From positions 1-42,771 of the forward strand of contig MGMG01000031.1 of the NCBI GenBank assembly GCA_001796355.1: a stretch of 42,771 nucleotides of DNA. Direction: 5' to 3'. The position numbers were made by a program, and so were the translations under genes. The notes below the pieces were generated by a model. The model worked only from the letters and a program-made list of their open reading frames with translations, was not told the DNA's origin and did not search any database. Positions 7,306 to 15,481 of the stretch are shown here, piece after piece (positions within the stretch are counted from its first letter, which is position 1; each line of letters opens with the position of its first letter). The stretch is from Chloroflexi bacterium GWB2_54_36 (lineage in GTDB: Bacteria; Chloroflexota; Anaerolineae; Anaerolineales; Anaerolineaceae).

Positions 7306-8370
7306 ATGATTAGGATGGACTTATTTTTTAAATTAAGATCGCGGTTGCGAAACCGGATCGTGCTTCCAGGACTGACTCTGCTGCTCTTAGGTGCGGTTGG
7401 GGTACCTACGTTGTTAAGCGGCAGGCTGGCGAACTCGGTTTATGGCCGCCCAACGCAGACTCCCCTGTTAGTTGAAACGCAAGAAGTTATCGCGCTGCCG
7501 CCATTGGTTGCCAATCAAAATTATGATAATGGAATCACCCGCCTGGCAGCTTTGCGTACGGATCGCCCTGAGCGGCCGCGCTTTGAAATTTATCGGTATA
7601 CCGTAAAAAAAGGCGATACTCCCTGGTCGATTGCCGATCAGTTCGACCTGACGATCGAAAGCATATTGTGGGGTAACGAAGGCATGAGTGCGAATGCCGG
7701 CGGGCTTCAACCTGACCGTGTGATCAACATACTGCCGGTGGATGGCGTACTGCATACCGCTGCTGAAGGGGATACCCTCAAGCGCTTGCAGCTGCTGCAT
7801 GGTGTGCCGTACGAGGTCATCCAGGAGTATTTTGGGAATGATCTGGCCGGTATTGCGCCGGAGGGCGCGCTGCCAGTTGGACAAAAAATCATCGTCCCCG
7901 GGGGACGCAATGCGGTAGTCTGGCAGGAACCAGGACCGGTTGTCGTGCCCGGGAAAGGGCGTTATTCTCCCGGTTTTTACAGCGGGCCGCTGGTCTATAT
8001 CGGAACGGGTTATTTCGCCTGGCCGGTCAGCCCGATTATCATTACACAGGGTTACTGGAGTGGCCATCCAGCCATCGATATCGACACCTACCCGCGCCAG
8101 CCAATTTTTGCCTCAGACAGTGGGACAGTCATTTTCTCCGGCTGGTCGGACACAGGCTATGGTTTTCTGGTCATTGTCGACCACGGCAACGGCTACTGGA
8201 CTTATTATGCGCATAACACCGCTAATCTGGTCAGTGTTGGGCAGGGTGTACTACAAGGCCAACAAATCGCGGAATCGGGAAGCACGGGCAACTCAACCGG
8301 TGACCATATCGACTTCCGTATACGCGTGGCAGGCGGCAGTTTCCTCAACCCGTTCGATTTCCTACCTTAA
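7306..8370 (+). CDS. LysM and M23-type peptidase domain protein, altered zinc site
   Basis: The 354-residue exported protein has a membrane or signal helix (about 17-37) and two LysM-like modules (YTVKKGDTPWSIADQF and LHTAAEGDTLKRLQLLHGV) that bind peptidoglycan. A C-terminal LytM/M23 domain follows (GHPAIDID, GYGFLVIVDHGNGYWTYYAH). The family's HxxxD zinc motif is present. The usual HxH near the C-terminus (HLHFE) reads HIDFR, so the zinc-ligand His is replaced by Asp. The enzyme may be weakened, or Asp may still coordinate the metal. The ATG at 7306 follows AAGGA. A TTG at 7264 is in frame but less likely. The gene is divergent from the TlpA gene. Confidence 0.9.
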   Translation: MIRMDLFFKLRSRLRNRIVLPGLTLLLLGAVGVPTLLSGRLANSVYGRPTQTPLLVETQEVIALPPLVANQNYDNGITRLAALRTDRPERPRFEIYRYTVKKGDTPWSIADQFDLTIESILWGNEGMSANAGGLQPDRVINILPVDGVLHTAAEGDTLKRLQLLHGVPYEVIQEYFGNDLAGIAPEGALPVGQKIIVPGGRNAVVWQEPGPVVVPGKGRYSPGFYSGPLVYIGTGYFAWPVSPIIITQGYWSGHPAIDIDTYPRQPIFASDSGTVIFSGWSDTGYGFLVIVDHGNGYWTYYAHNTANLVSVGQGVLQGQQIAESGSTGNSTGDHIDFRIRVAGGSFLNPFDFLP

Positions 8371-8415
8371 ATCATAATTCGAGGGGTGGCCAGGGATTGC
8401 GGTTATAAAAAAATC

Positions 8416-8448
8416 GGGCGAGGCAAATCTTTTGGATTTGCCTCGCCC
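8416..8448. terminator. Bidirectional terminator between convergent genes
   Basis: A perfect 14-bp stem (8416-8429 with 8435-8448) has a 5-base loop. On the minus strand it is followed by seven Ts, and on the plus strand only by a weak T/C tract. It sits between the M23 gene and the HMA gene, which point at each other. Its stem core GCGAGGCAA also occurs in the hairpin at 14652-14690. Confidence 0.82.
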
Positions 8449-8519
8449 TTCCTACCTGTAAGGGGGAATTGTCCTTGTCGGGCGGTCTGGGGATAAACCC
8501 ATTCAGCCAGGTTGATCGC

Positions 8520-8828
8520 TTATGAATCCTGGAGCATTACCGCTGCATCATAGTTATGGACGCCATCCCCGCCGGCGGCCCGAACGGAGCCAATCAATGC
8601 TTCCGCAGGAACCAGGCTGGAATTATAGCGAACTTCTGCCAGTCCATCGGTATGCGAAACAATCACCGAGGTCACTCCATAAGTGGTCAACAGGGCATTG
8701 CGAACTCGATTTGCGCAATTACCGCAATTCATCCCTGAAATCGAGAGATACACTGTATCCTGCCGCACCTGTTCTTCGGATTTTGGCTGTTTTTCCAAAG
8801 GTGCGATATCACGACATGGGTCTTCCAT
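8520..8828 (-). CDS. Single heavy-metal-associated (HMA) domain protein
   Basis: This 102-residue cytosolic protein has an N-terminal tail with a Cys (MEDPCRD) and one HMA ferredoxin-like fold. The metal motif is SGMNCGNC (C35, C38). The family binds Cu(I), Hg(II), Zn or Cd and delivers it to P-type ATPases or transporters. The ATG at 8828 has AAGGAG nine bases upstream. Upstream in-frame starts would add an unrelated stretch with no ribosome site. It is divergent from the Cys-Cys/His-His membrane protein gene at 9061. Which metal it binds cannot be told from the sequence. Confidence 0.87.
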   Translation of the reverse strand: MEDPCRDIAPLEKQPKSEEQVRQDTVYLSISGMNCGNCANRVRNALLTTYGVTSVIVSHTDGLAEVRYNSSLVPAEALIGSVRAAGGDGVHNYDAAVMLQDS

Positions 8829-9060
8829 CAATCCATACTCCTTTTCAAATGGCAGCATCTGAATAGCCGCCTTCACGAGAGAATTCTTTCGATTATTGAA
8901 ATCATACCGCGTGGATCTGATAAACAAAAGGGCAATACAAGCAAAACTTAACAGGCATTTTTGCTCAGTCGATATCACGCTGCATAGCGCATGACAGAGA
9001 AGGGGAGGATTAGTAACATCATGGTAATGTGGAGGATTTCCGCAGCATCAGGAAAAATAC

Positions 9061-9582
9061 ATGAATTCACGATTTCGAAACTTTATCCCGTTGGGTGTGG
9101 GAATTTTAGGGGCGATCTTTCTTGCGGCCATTTACTTTGGCATTGTTTCCTGGGCTGAATCGCCTGAACATGCCGTGGACTTATTCTGGGAGGATCGCTG
9201 GCTGGTTATTCCCATTTTATTAGGTTTTGGCATTCAGGCGGCTCTGTACAGTGTGCTCAAGCTGCGGCTATATCTGCCAGCCTCATCCAATACACCCGAA
9301 CCAGGTGCTGCTAACCCAGCGCCAGCAGCCAGCATGGGGGCAGGTGGCGCTACCTCAACCGTCGCGATGGTGGCCTGTTGCGCGCACCACGCTGCCGATG
9401 TTTTACCCATCCTGGGCCTAACCGCCGCAGCCACCTTCCTTGCAGAATATCGCACCGCTTTTATGGCAGCGGGTCTTGCATCCAATTTAATCGGAATAGT
9501 TGTGATCTGGGTTACTATACTCCGTGCGCGGAGAATGGCTTTACATATGCAATCACCAATGATCCTTACAGAGGAAATATGA
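9061..9582 (+). CDS. Membrane protein with ACCAHH motif, possible metal-handling role
   Basis: I do not recognise a named family. The 173-residue protein has about four membrane helices (roughly 11-30, 48-65, 112-128 and 135-155). Between helices 2 and 3 is a Pro/Ala/Gly-rich loop ending in VAMVACCAHHAADVLPILGL, with C106, C107, H109 and H110. This thiol/imidazole cluster at a membrane entry resembles in style the vicinal Cys pair of MerT-type metal importers, but I see no clear homology. Its stop overlaps the ATG of the next lipoprotein gene (ATGA). A CcdA/DsbD-like gene follows, so all three are translated from one transcript. Confidence 0.8.
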   Translation: MNSRFRNFIPLGVGILGAIFLAAIYFGIVSWAESPEHAVDLFWEDRWLVIPILLGFGIQAALYSVLKLRLYLPASSNTPEPGAANPAPAASMGAGGATSTVAMVACCAHHAADVLPILGLTAAATFLAEYRTAFMAAGLASNLIGIVVIWVTILRARRMALHMQSPMILTEEI

Positions 9583-10109
9583 AAAACTTGATTAAACCTG
9601 TGGTTTTATTTATACTCATCGTTTCACTAACGCTCACAGCTTGCACAGCATCACCAGTTGCAGCTCCTACGGAAGTTCCGACCCGGGCGCCAACAACTCC
9701 AAGCCTGCCCACATCAGCTCCGGAACCCACACCGGTAAACCAAACTGCACCTGAAGAAAGTGGCCTGGAGCGTGAAGATGCTCAGGGGAATGTCGTTGTC
9801 ATCGTAACCCCCTTGAATTTGGACCTACCATCTGACACTCTGGATTTCGATATTGCCTTGGATACCCATTCAGTGGATTTGAAAATGGATCTGACAGCCC
9901 TGGCTGAGCTGACGACAGACACCGGATTATCGGTCAAAGCGGTGAAATGGGATGCGCCAATGGGCGGCCACCATGTAGCTGGCACCTTGTCCTTCCCAGC
10001 CATCATCGATGGGGCGCCGCTGCTCGAAGGCGTTACCACATTAACCTTGACCCTGCTGAACGTAGATGTGCCCGAACGCACTTTCACCTGGCAAATCATT
10101 GCGGAATAA
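9579..10109 (+). CDS. Lipoprotein with His-rich GGHH loop, unknown function
   Basis: This 176-residue lipoprotein has a signal peptide ending in a lipobox (SLTLTAC, lipidated Cys near 23) and a long Pro/Thr linker typical of Chloroflexota surface proteins. The compact beta-rich domain (DTLDFDIALDTHSVDLKMDL, WDAPMGGHHVAGTLSF) has Met and His side chains that could bind a metal. I cannot name the family. The ATG at 9579 overlaps the previous stop by 4 bases and has GAGGAAA upstream. It is translationally coupled to the ACCAHH membrane protein and lies 7 bases before the DsbD-like gene. Confidence 0.8.
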   Translation: MKNLIKPVVLFILIVSLTLTACTASPVAAPTEVPTRAPTTPSLPTSAPEPTPVNQTAPEESGLEREDAQGNVVVIVTPLNLDLPSDTLDFDIALDTHSVDLKMDLTALAELTTDTGLSVKAVKWDAPMGGHHVAGTLSFPAIIDGAPLLEGVTTLTLTLLNVDVPERTFTWQIIAE

Positions 10110-10116
10110 GGCGAAA

Positions 10117-11343
10117 ATGATAAAACGATTGCTGCCATCATTGCTCCTGCTCTTTACAATTCTTATTGCCAGCTTTACGCCCGTCCATGCCCAGGAAACC
10201 GAACCGGTTGACACGGTGCACGTTTTCTTTTCTGCCGGCTGCGCGGACTGCTGGCCTTATACGCAGGATGTGCTTTTACCTGCCCTGACTGCCAACGGCA
10301 TTACGGCTGCCAGTGAAATTCACGACTACACCATTCCGGCTGAACGCCAGCGAATGTCAGCAATGATTGACGCCATCGAACTGCCGCGATCGATCGCCGA
10401 CTCGCTTTACGCTTTTATCCCTACCGGCAAAGGAACGCTGGTCGTTTTGGGCCATGTGCCTGGGAATTTGATCGATCAGGCGCTTCAATCGCCAGAGCTG
10501 CCGGAAAAGATGATCTTGTGGCAGCCAAAAATGCACGGCGAACCGGATGAATACAAGTTGTGGGCCTGGAAGGGTGAGGTACAGACTTACCCGATCGACA
10601 CTCCCATTGAAGAGGCTTTCAAGACATTAAAGGGCGCTGGCGGCGCACTGCCGGTCGGTCTGGCTAATTTGCCGGAGTTGCTTCCGGCTGTGCTGGTCAC
10701 CGGTTTACTTGATTCGGTCAACCCATGCGCCTTTGCCGTGATCTTGCTGCTGATTGCTTTTCTCTTTACCCTGCGTCAATCTCGCGGGCGAATCCTCAAA
10801 TTAGGCCTGGTTTATATTGCGATGATCTTCATCGTATATTTTGGCATCGGTCTGGGGATCTTCCGGGCAGTGCGCCTTTCCAGCGACCCGCACTTCGTAG
10901 CGCGTGCGGGGTCATGGCTGCTGATTGGCCTCGGTGTAATTAACTTACTCGAATACTTTTTCCCGAAATTCCCGATCAAGTTGCATATGCCTTCCTTTGC
11001 CGGCGAGCGCACGCAGCAGCTCATCAAGCAAGCCACACTGCCTGCCACCATTGCGGCTGGTTTTCTGGTGGGGTTGTGCACCTTTCCTTGCTCGGGCGGA
11101 ATCTATGTTTCGATTATTACCCTGCTCAACGCCAAGACAACGTATTCCTGGGGCCTGGTGTACTTGTTTCTCTATAACCTGATTTTTGTGCTTCCGCTGA
11201 TTGTCATACTGTTTGGACTGGGTAACCGGTTAGTCGCCAAACGCTGGGCCAGTTGGGAACGTGAACATACCCTTCAGATCCGCCTGTGGTATGGTTTGGT
11301 TATGGTCGTTATGGGGGCTGCGATGTTATTATGGGTTATTTAA
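10117..11343 (+). CDS. CcdA/DsbD-like transmembrane electron carrier with N-terminal thioredoxin-like domain
   Basis: DsbD/CcdA proteins pass reducing equivalents from cytosolic thioredoxin across the membrane. This 408-residue protein has a signal peptide and an extracytoplasmic thioredoxin-like domain with FFSAGCADC (C42, C45). A six-helix CcdA-type module follows, with the paired redox cysteines in NPCAF (C204) and CTFPC (C321, C325). The ATG at 10117 has AAGG upstream and a clear signal peptide. It probably supplies electrons to the window's extracytoplasmic thiol proteins (TlpA, CcmH). It is the third gene of the 9061 operon, and the histidine kinase gene follows closely. Confidence 0.88.
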   Translation: MIKRLLPSLLLLFTILIASFTPVHAQETEPVDTVHVFFSAGCADCWPYTQDVLLPALTANGITAASEIHDYTIPAERQRMSAMIDAIELPRSIADSLYAFIPTGKGTLVVLGHVPGNLIDQALQSPELPEKMILWQPKMHGEPDEYKLWAWKGEVQTYPIDTPIEEAFKTLKGAGGALPVGLANLPELLPAVLVTGLLDSVNPCAFAVILLLIAFLFTLRQSRGRILKLGLVYIAMIFIVYFGIGLGIFRAVRLSSDPHFVARAGSWLLIGLGVINLLEYFFPKFPIKLHMPSFAGERTQQLIKQATLPATIAAGFLVGLCTFPCSGGIYVSIITLLNAKTTYSWGLVYLFLYNLIFVLPLIVILFGLGNRLVAKRWASWEREHTLQIRLWYGLVMVVMGAAMLLWVI

Positions 11344-11394
11344 GGAGACTTGGGAGTAGAATCATACAGTAGCCCAACCTAGAGGTTGATAAGC

Positions 11395-13164
11395 GTGGCG
11401 AATACTGATTTGAAACCTTCTCACCGACTGAAAATTCGCATCTGGCGTGGCGTCACACTGCAACTGTTCTTAGTTGCAGTGTTGCCATTAATTGTCCTGG
11501 TGCTCATTGTTACTTATGGCAGCCTCAAACTGCACCATGAAGGGATGCGGTCGCTGGTTGCCAGCCGCAACCTGCGTGCAGTTCAATACGCAGCGGCTGG
11601 CATTGAGAAAGAAATTGATCATCGCACCGAAATATTGGGTTTACTTTCAAAGCGACTGAAACCGGTTGGCCAGCTAGACAACACCTTTATCAACATTCAA
11701 GATGAATTGGCTGCATTTGAAGGCGGCGTAGTCGTTATTGCGCCAGGTGGGACCATCGCGGCCTCAACAGGGAGCAGTGCGATATTGGAATGGCTGGCAG
11801 CAGACCAGGCAGCAGCTCTCCAACAGCAGTATTTGAAATTTATGGTGGGCACTGCAGTATTTTTGCCGGTTATATCGCTTGACGTTCAATTTTTCGTACC
11901 GGTTTTGGTAAATACGACCTCTGGCGCTACATTGGTGGGGCTGTTTTCACCGCAAAACATGTTAGAGGATGGGCTTAGTACCATTACCGATTCAGACGCC
12001 GTGACGGTTCTGGTTGTGGATTACCGGTATGATCTTCTCTTTCGCAAGGGTTCTCTTGATCTTGGAGAAAATTTAAAAGCCCATCCTGGCCTTCAGGAAG
12101 CTCTGATGGGAGTTGGCGGGATTAATTATTTCCCAACCGATGCGGGCGAACACGTCATTACCACCAGCCCGATTCTGCCGGTTGGCTGGGCTTTGATGAT
12201 CGAGGAGTCCTGGGAAGACATCGCCAGCCCACTACTGCGGGCAACCCAAAATGCTCCGTTGATTGCCTTCCCAATCATGGCCCTGAGCTTGTTAGCCATC
12301 TGGTTTGGGCTGCGCCGCATTGTCCAACCGATGCAGGCATTGGAAGAGAAAGCCGGTGACCTGGCAAGCGGGAATTTTGAAACCATTCGGCAGCCGGTGG
12401 GCGGAATTTTAGAAATCCGCCATCTGCAAGAGACCTTGATTTACATGGCTGCAGAGCTCAAAGAGGCGCAAAACAGCCTGCACAGTTACATCGGCGCGAT
12501 CACCGACAGCGTGGAGAGTGAGCGGCGTAACCTGGCGCGGGAATTGCATGACGAAACGCTGCAATCCCTGATTGCACTGGGACAATACACCCAGTATGCG
12601 CTTCACTGGAATACCGACCCGAAAGTAGAAAAGACGCTCGATCAGGTCGTGAACATGGCGGATCAAAGTATGAAGAACTTACGCCGCCTGGTGCAGGGAT
12701 TGCGCCCCATTTACATTGAAGATTTGGGCCTGGCGACTGCCCTGGCAATGCAGTCCACCCAAAATATGCACCCGGATGGCGTGACGATCCATTTTATCCA
12801 GGAAGGCGTCGAACGGCGGCTAAAACCAGATATCGAAATGGCAATGTATCGGATGGCCCAGGAAGCGTTGAGTAATGTGACTCGCCATTCCAAGGCCAAA
12901 AATGCCTGGATTTCGCTGCATTTCCGCCCCGATAGCGTCATTCTCGAAATTCGCGATGATGGGCTGGGGTTTGACCTGCCAGTTGACCCGATTCATTATG
13001 CGCGCATGGGGCATTACGGGTTATTAGGCCTTTATGAACGCAGTGAACTTATTGGCGCCAGGTTGACCATCCGGTCAACGCCTGATGAAGGCACGCATAT
13101 CATCATCCGGCTGACCGGTGACGCAGCCAAATTTGAGAATGAGGCAGCCAGCGACGTAGGCTAA
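11395..13164 (+). CDS. NarL-type sensor histidine kinase (HisKA_3)
   Basis: The 589-residue sensor has a membrane helix near 20-40, a large extracytoplasmic sensing region (about 45-280, Cache-like by layout), a second helix near 285-305 and a HAMP-like linker. A HisKA_3 dimerisation domain follows, with the phospho-accepting His385 in RNLARELHDET, and then a HATPase domain (N-box NVTRHSKAKNAW, DDGLGFD). I chose the GTG at 11395 because AGAGG lies nine bases upstream. A TTG at 11386 abuts that site. The partner is very likely the NarL-type regulator at 13943, separated from it by a methyltransferase gene. The signal is unknown, and the neighbours suggest thiol or metal stress. Confidence 0.93.
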   Translation: MANTDLKPSHRLKIRIWRGVTLQLFLVAVLPLIVLVLIVTYGSLKLHHEGMRSLVASRNLRAVQYAAAGIEKEIDHRTEILGLLSKRLKPVGQLDNTFINIQDELAAFEGGVVVIAPGGTIAASTGSSAILEWLAADQAAALQQQYLKFMVGTAVFLPVISLDVQFFVPVLVNTTSGATLVGLFSPQNMLEDGLSTITDSDAVTVLVVDYRYDLLFRKGSLDLGENLKAHPGLQEALMGVGGINYFPTDAGEHVITTSPILPVGWALMIEESWEDIASPLLRATQNAPLIAFPIMALSLLAIWFGLRRIVQPMQALEEKAGDLASGNFETIRQPVGGILEIRHLQETLIYMAAELKEAQNSLHSYIGAITDSVESERRNLARELHDETLQSLIALGQYTQYALHWNTDPKVEKTLDQVVNMADQSMKNLRRLVQGLRPIYIEDLGLATALAMQSTQNMHPDGVTIHFIQEGVERRLKPDIEMAMYRMAQEALSNVTRHSKAKNAWISLHFRPDSVILEIRDDGLGFDLPVDPIHYARMGHYGLLGLYERSELIGARLTIRSTPDEGTHIIIRLTGDAAKFENEAASDVG

Positions 13165-13238
13165 TTTGCGGGCTGGACATGCGTAAGAATGCGCTTGGTG
13201 TTCCATCAATGGGGTGATACCATGAAGGCAGAGAGACG

Positions 13239-13895
13239 ATGATGACCGAGAAGCAATCGAATTATATTCCTGCGCTAAATCAGAATTGGCTCACCCCATT
13301 GTTTGATCCGCTATTGCGGTACATCATGCATGAGGAGATTTTCAAGCAGCGGTTAGTCGACCAGGCTAACCCGCTACCCAATGAACGCATTTTGGATTTG
13401 GGTTGCGGCACTGGCACCTTGACGATTATGATTCAGCGCCGCCAACCTGCCGCAGAAATTATAGGGTTGGATGGCGACGACCAGGTGCTTGAGATCGCAC
13501 GCCAGAAAGCCATGCAGGCGGGCTTAACCGCCATCCGATGGGATAAAGGTTTGGCAAATGACCTTCCTTATCAGGTGGATTCCTTCGATAAAGTGGTTTC
13601 CAGTCTGATGCTTCACCACCTGACCTTGCCAGATAAGCGCCGGGCATTCCAGGAAGTTTTCAGGGTACTCAAGCCCGGCGGCAGTTTTCACATCGCAGAC
13701 TTCGGGCCGCCGCACGACGGTCTGATGCGATTTGTATCGAGTTACATGTCACGCTTCGAGCGCACGGCCGATAATTTTCGCGGTCAAATTCCGCTGCTGC
13801 TAACCGAAGAGGGATTTTCTCAGGTAGAGGAGACGGGGCACTTGCGCAGCGCTTTTGGCCCGCTTTCGCTATACCGCGCAGTTCGACCAATTTGA
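13239..13895 (+). CDS. Class I SAM-dependent methyltransferase
   Basis: The 218-residue cytosolic protein has the Rossmann methyltransferase core: motif I ILDLGCGTGTL (about 49-59), the acidic GLDGDD loop after strand 2, and the post-motif segment FDKVVSSLMLHHL. A later VLKPGGSFHIADFG motif is typical of the UbiE/Methyltransf_11 group. The substrate is not evident. It sits between a histidine kinase and its likely response regulator and is read in the same direction, so it may be part of the output of that system. The ATG at 13239 follows GAGAG, and the adjacent ATG at 13242 is equally possible. Confidence 0.9.
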   Translation: MMTEKQSNYIPALNQNWLTPLFDPLLRYIMHEEIFKQRLVDQANPLPNERILDLGCGTGTLTIMIQRRQPAAEIIGLDGDDQVLEIARQKAMQAGLTAIRWDKGLANDLPYQVDSFDKVVSSLMLHHLTLPDKRRAFQEVFRVLKPGGSFHIADFGPPHDGLMRFVSSYMSRFERTADNFRGQIPLLLTEEGFSQVEETGHLRSAFGPLSLYRAVRPI

Positions 13896-13942
13896 ATTGC
13901 TGCAATTCAAAGATTTATACTGAATGTTTAAGGATTAATCAT

Positions 13943-14617
13943 ATGAGCGATCTTCATAAAATTCGATTGGTATTAGCCGATGACCATGTGGTCGTCCGGG
14001 CAGGCATTCGCCAGTTCCTGGATATGGAAGAAGATTTCGAAGTAGTAGCTGAAGCGGATGACGGCGAGCAGGCTAAAATCCTGATCGGTCAATTCAAACC
14101 TGATGTGGCCGTGCTGGATATTCAGATGCCCAAAGCCTCGGGAATCGAGGTGACCCGCCATATTCGCTCGAATCGCTGGCCGGTGGGGGTGTTGGTTTTA
14201 ACAGCCTATGAGGATGACCCCTACGTCACAGCAGTTCTCAAGGCAGGCGCGAACGGCTATGTACTCAAGACGGCGCGACCGCTTGAAATTATTCAGGCCG
14301 TCCGCGATGTATACCAGGGAAAATCGGTGCTCGACCGCGCAATTGTCTCCAAAGTGATGGCTTATCTTTCAGCGCCAGCCGGCCCGGCAATCACCATCAA
14401 CCTTTCCGATCGCGAAATGGAAGTGTTGACTCTGGCTGCCAAGGGGTTCACAAATCGGGCCATTGCCACCCAGTTGGCAATCAGCGACCGTACCGTGCAG
14501 GGGCACATTGCGCGCATCTTTGAAAAAATGCAGGCCAGCAGCCGCACTGAAGCAGTTATGAAGGCGGTATCCATGGGGCTGATCCCTCCGGATATCGCCC
14601 ATGAAGAAGAAGTTTGA
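13943..14617 (+). CDS. NarL/FixJ-family response regulator
   Basis: The 224-residue regulator has an N-terminal receiver domain (acidic pair D13/D14, phospho-acceptor D59 in VAVLDIQMP, Lys in GYVLKTA) and a C-terminal LuxR-type HTH (LSDREMEVLTLAAKGFTNRAIA, VQGHIARIFEKM). The ATG at 13943 has AAGGA at good spacing. An upstream in-frame ATG would overlap the methyltransferase gene. It is the expected partner of the HisKA_3 kinase two genes upstream. A strong hairpin follows the stop, so it ends the operon. Target genes cannot be read from the window. Confidence 0.94.
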   Translation: MSDLHKIRLVLADDHVVVRAGIRQFLDMEEDFEVVAEADDGEQAKILIGQFKPDVAVLDIQMPKASGIEVTRHIRSNRWPVGVLVLTAYEDDPYVTAVLKAGANGYVLKTARPLEIIQAVRDVYQGKSVLDRAIVSKVMAYLSAPAGPAITINLSDREMEVLTLAAKGFTNRAIATQLAISDRTVQGHIARIFEKMQASSRTEAVMKAVSMGLIPPDIAHEEEV

Positions 14618-14651
14618 GCGCCTGCTAAAGGAAGAGCGGGTTTAAACGACC

Positions 14652-14690
14652 GAGCGAGGCAATTCGGGGAGTAGAAGAATTGCCTCGCTC
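14652..14690. terminator. Hairpin between convergent genes, likely terminator
   Basis: A perfect 14-bp stem (14652-14665 with 14677-14690) has an 11-base loop. It lies between the regulator stop (14617) and the convergent DUF2085 stop (14711). No strong T-tract follows on either strand, so termination may be factor-assisted. The stem core GCGAGGCAA is shared with 8416-8448. Confidence 0.6.
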
Positions 14691-14710
14691 CAGGATATTG
14701 CGTAATTATG

Positions 14711-15478
14711 CTAAAGCCGAATGCCGGCTCGCTGGAACTTTTCCTGGATCTTGAGTTTAATATCCGCGAAAAATTCGTCCAGATAAGGGTAGCCAAACCA
14801 GACCACACCGGCGCCGAATAAAATTCCGGTGACCAGGCGCATGATCGAATTGAAGGACCCCCATGCATCGCCGGCATAGAAGGTGGCCGGTAATGAGTTG
14901 TTGGTCAGCGCTGCCAGCCAGGCATTGCTATCACGGAAGCCTTGACCCAATCCGGCAAAATCGCTGAACATGTGGGTGAAACCATCCACGGCCATCGGGA
15001 TGATCAGGATAAGCAACCCCTGCCAGCTCAGCCCGCGCAACCGCCGCCGCAACGGGTACCAGATCCAGGAGAAAATGAGGATACTGGTGTACATCGAGAC
15101 CATCCGGTCGGACCAGGCAACCTTCCAACCCATTGACGGATTACCGATAAACTGCCGGAGGATTCCGAAACTGGTTGTATCCTGCCAGGCGGCTTGAATA
15201 TCCGCCAACGAATAAGTGAATTGCGGCCCGAACAAAAAGTAAGAGCGCTGTGGAAGCTGGTGGCAGAGAAACGAATAGATCGTATAAATGGCGCGTGCTG
15301 GAAATTCCAACCCCATAGCCATAAAAACAGGCGCCATGAAGGGCAGACCCACGTACAAACCAATGAGCACGCTGAACGACAGGATCCAGTAGCGGGAAAA
15401 ATAATAACCCCACCGGCTGACTCGTCTGGCCCACAGACGGGAATTGGAAGGGGGCGCGCCCACGACTCGCTCAGCCAT
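14711..15478 (-). CDS. DUF2085 family membrane protein
   Basis: The 255-residue protein has about five to six membrane helices. It carries the family hallmark SFLCHQLPQRSYFLFG, where Cys and His may coordinate a metal at the membrane surface, followed by the conserved MAVDGFTHMF helix. The function of DUF2085 is not established. The ATG at 15478 lies 3 bases after the stop of the tandem-HMA gene, so the two are co-transcribed. That context suggests a link to metal handling (inference). Confidence 0.88.
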   Translation of the reverse strand: MAERVVGAPPSNSRLWARRVSRWGYYFSRYWILSFSVLIGLYVGLPFMAPVFMAMGLEFPARAIYTIYSFLCHQLPQRSYFLFGPQFTYSLADIQAAWQDTTSFGILRQFIGNPSMGWKVAWSDRMVSMYTSILIFSWIWYPLRRRLRGLSWQGLLILIIPMAVDGFTHMFSDFAGLGQGFRDSNAWLAALTNNSLPATFYAGDAWGSFNSIMRLVTGILFGAGVVWFGYPYLDEFFADIKLKIQEKFQRAGIRL

Positions 15479-15481
15479 TCC

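Noticed and set aside
9378-9578. A 67-residue N-terminal extension of the lipoprotein gene
   Set aside because: It would bury the lipoprotein signal. The ATG at 9579 has a ribosome site and a proper lipobox.
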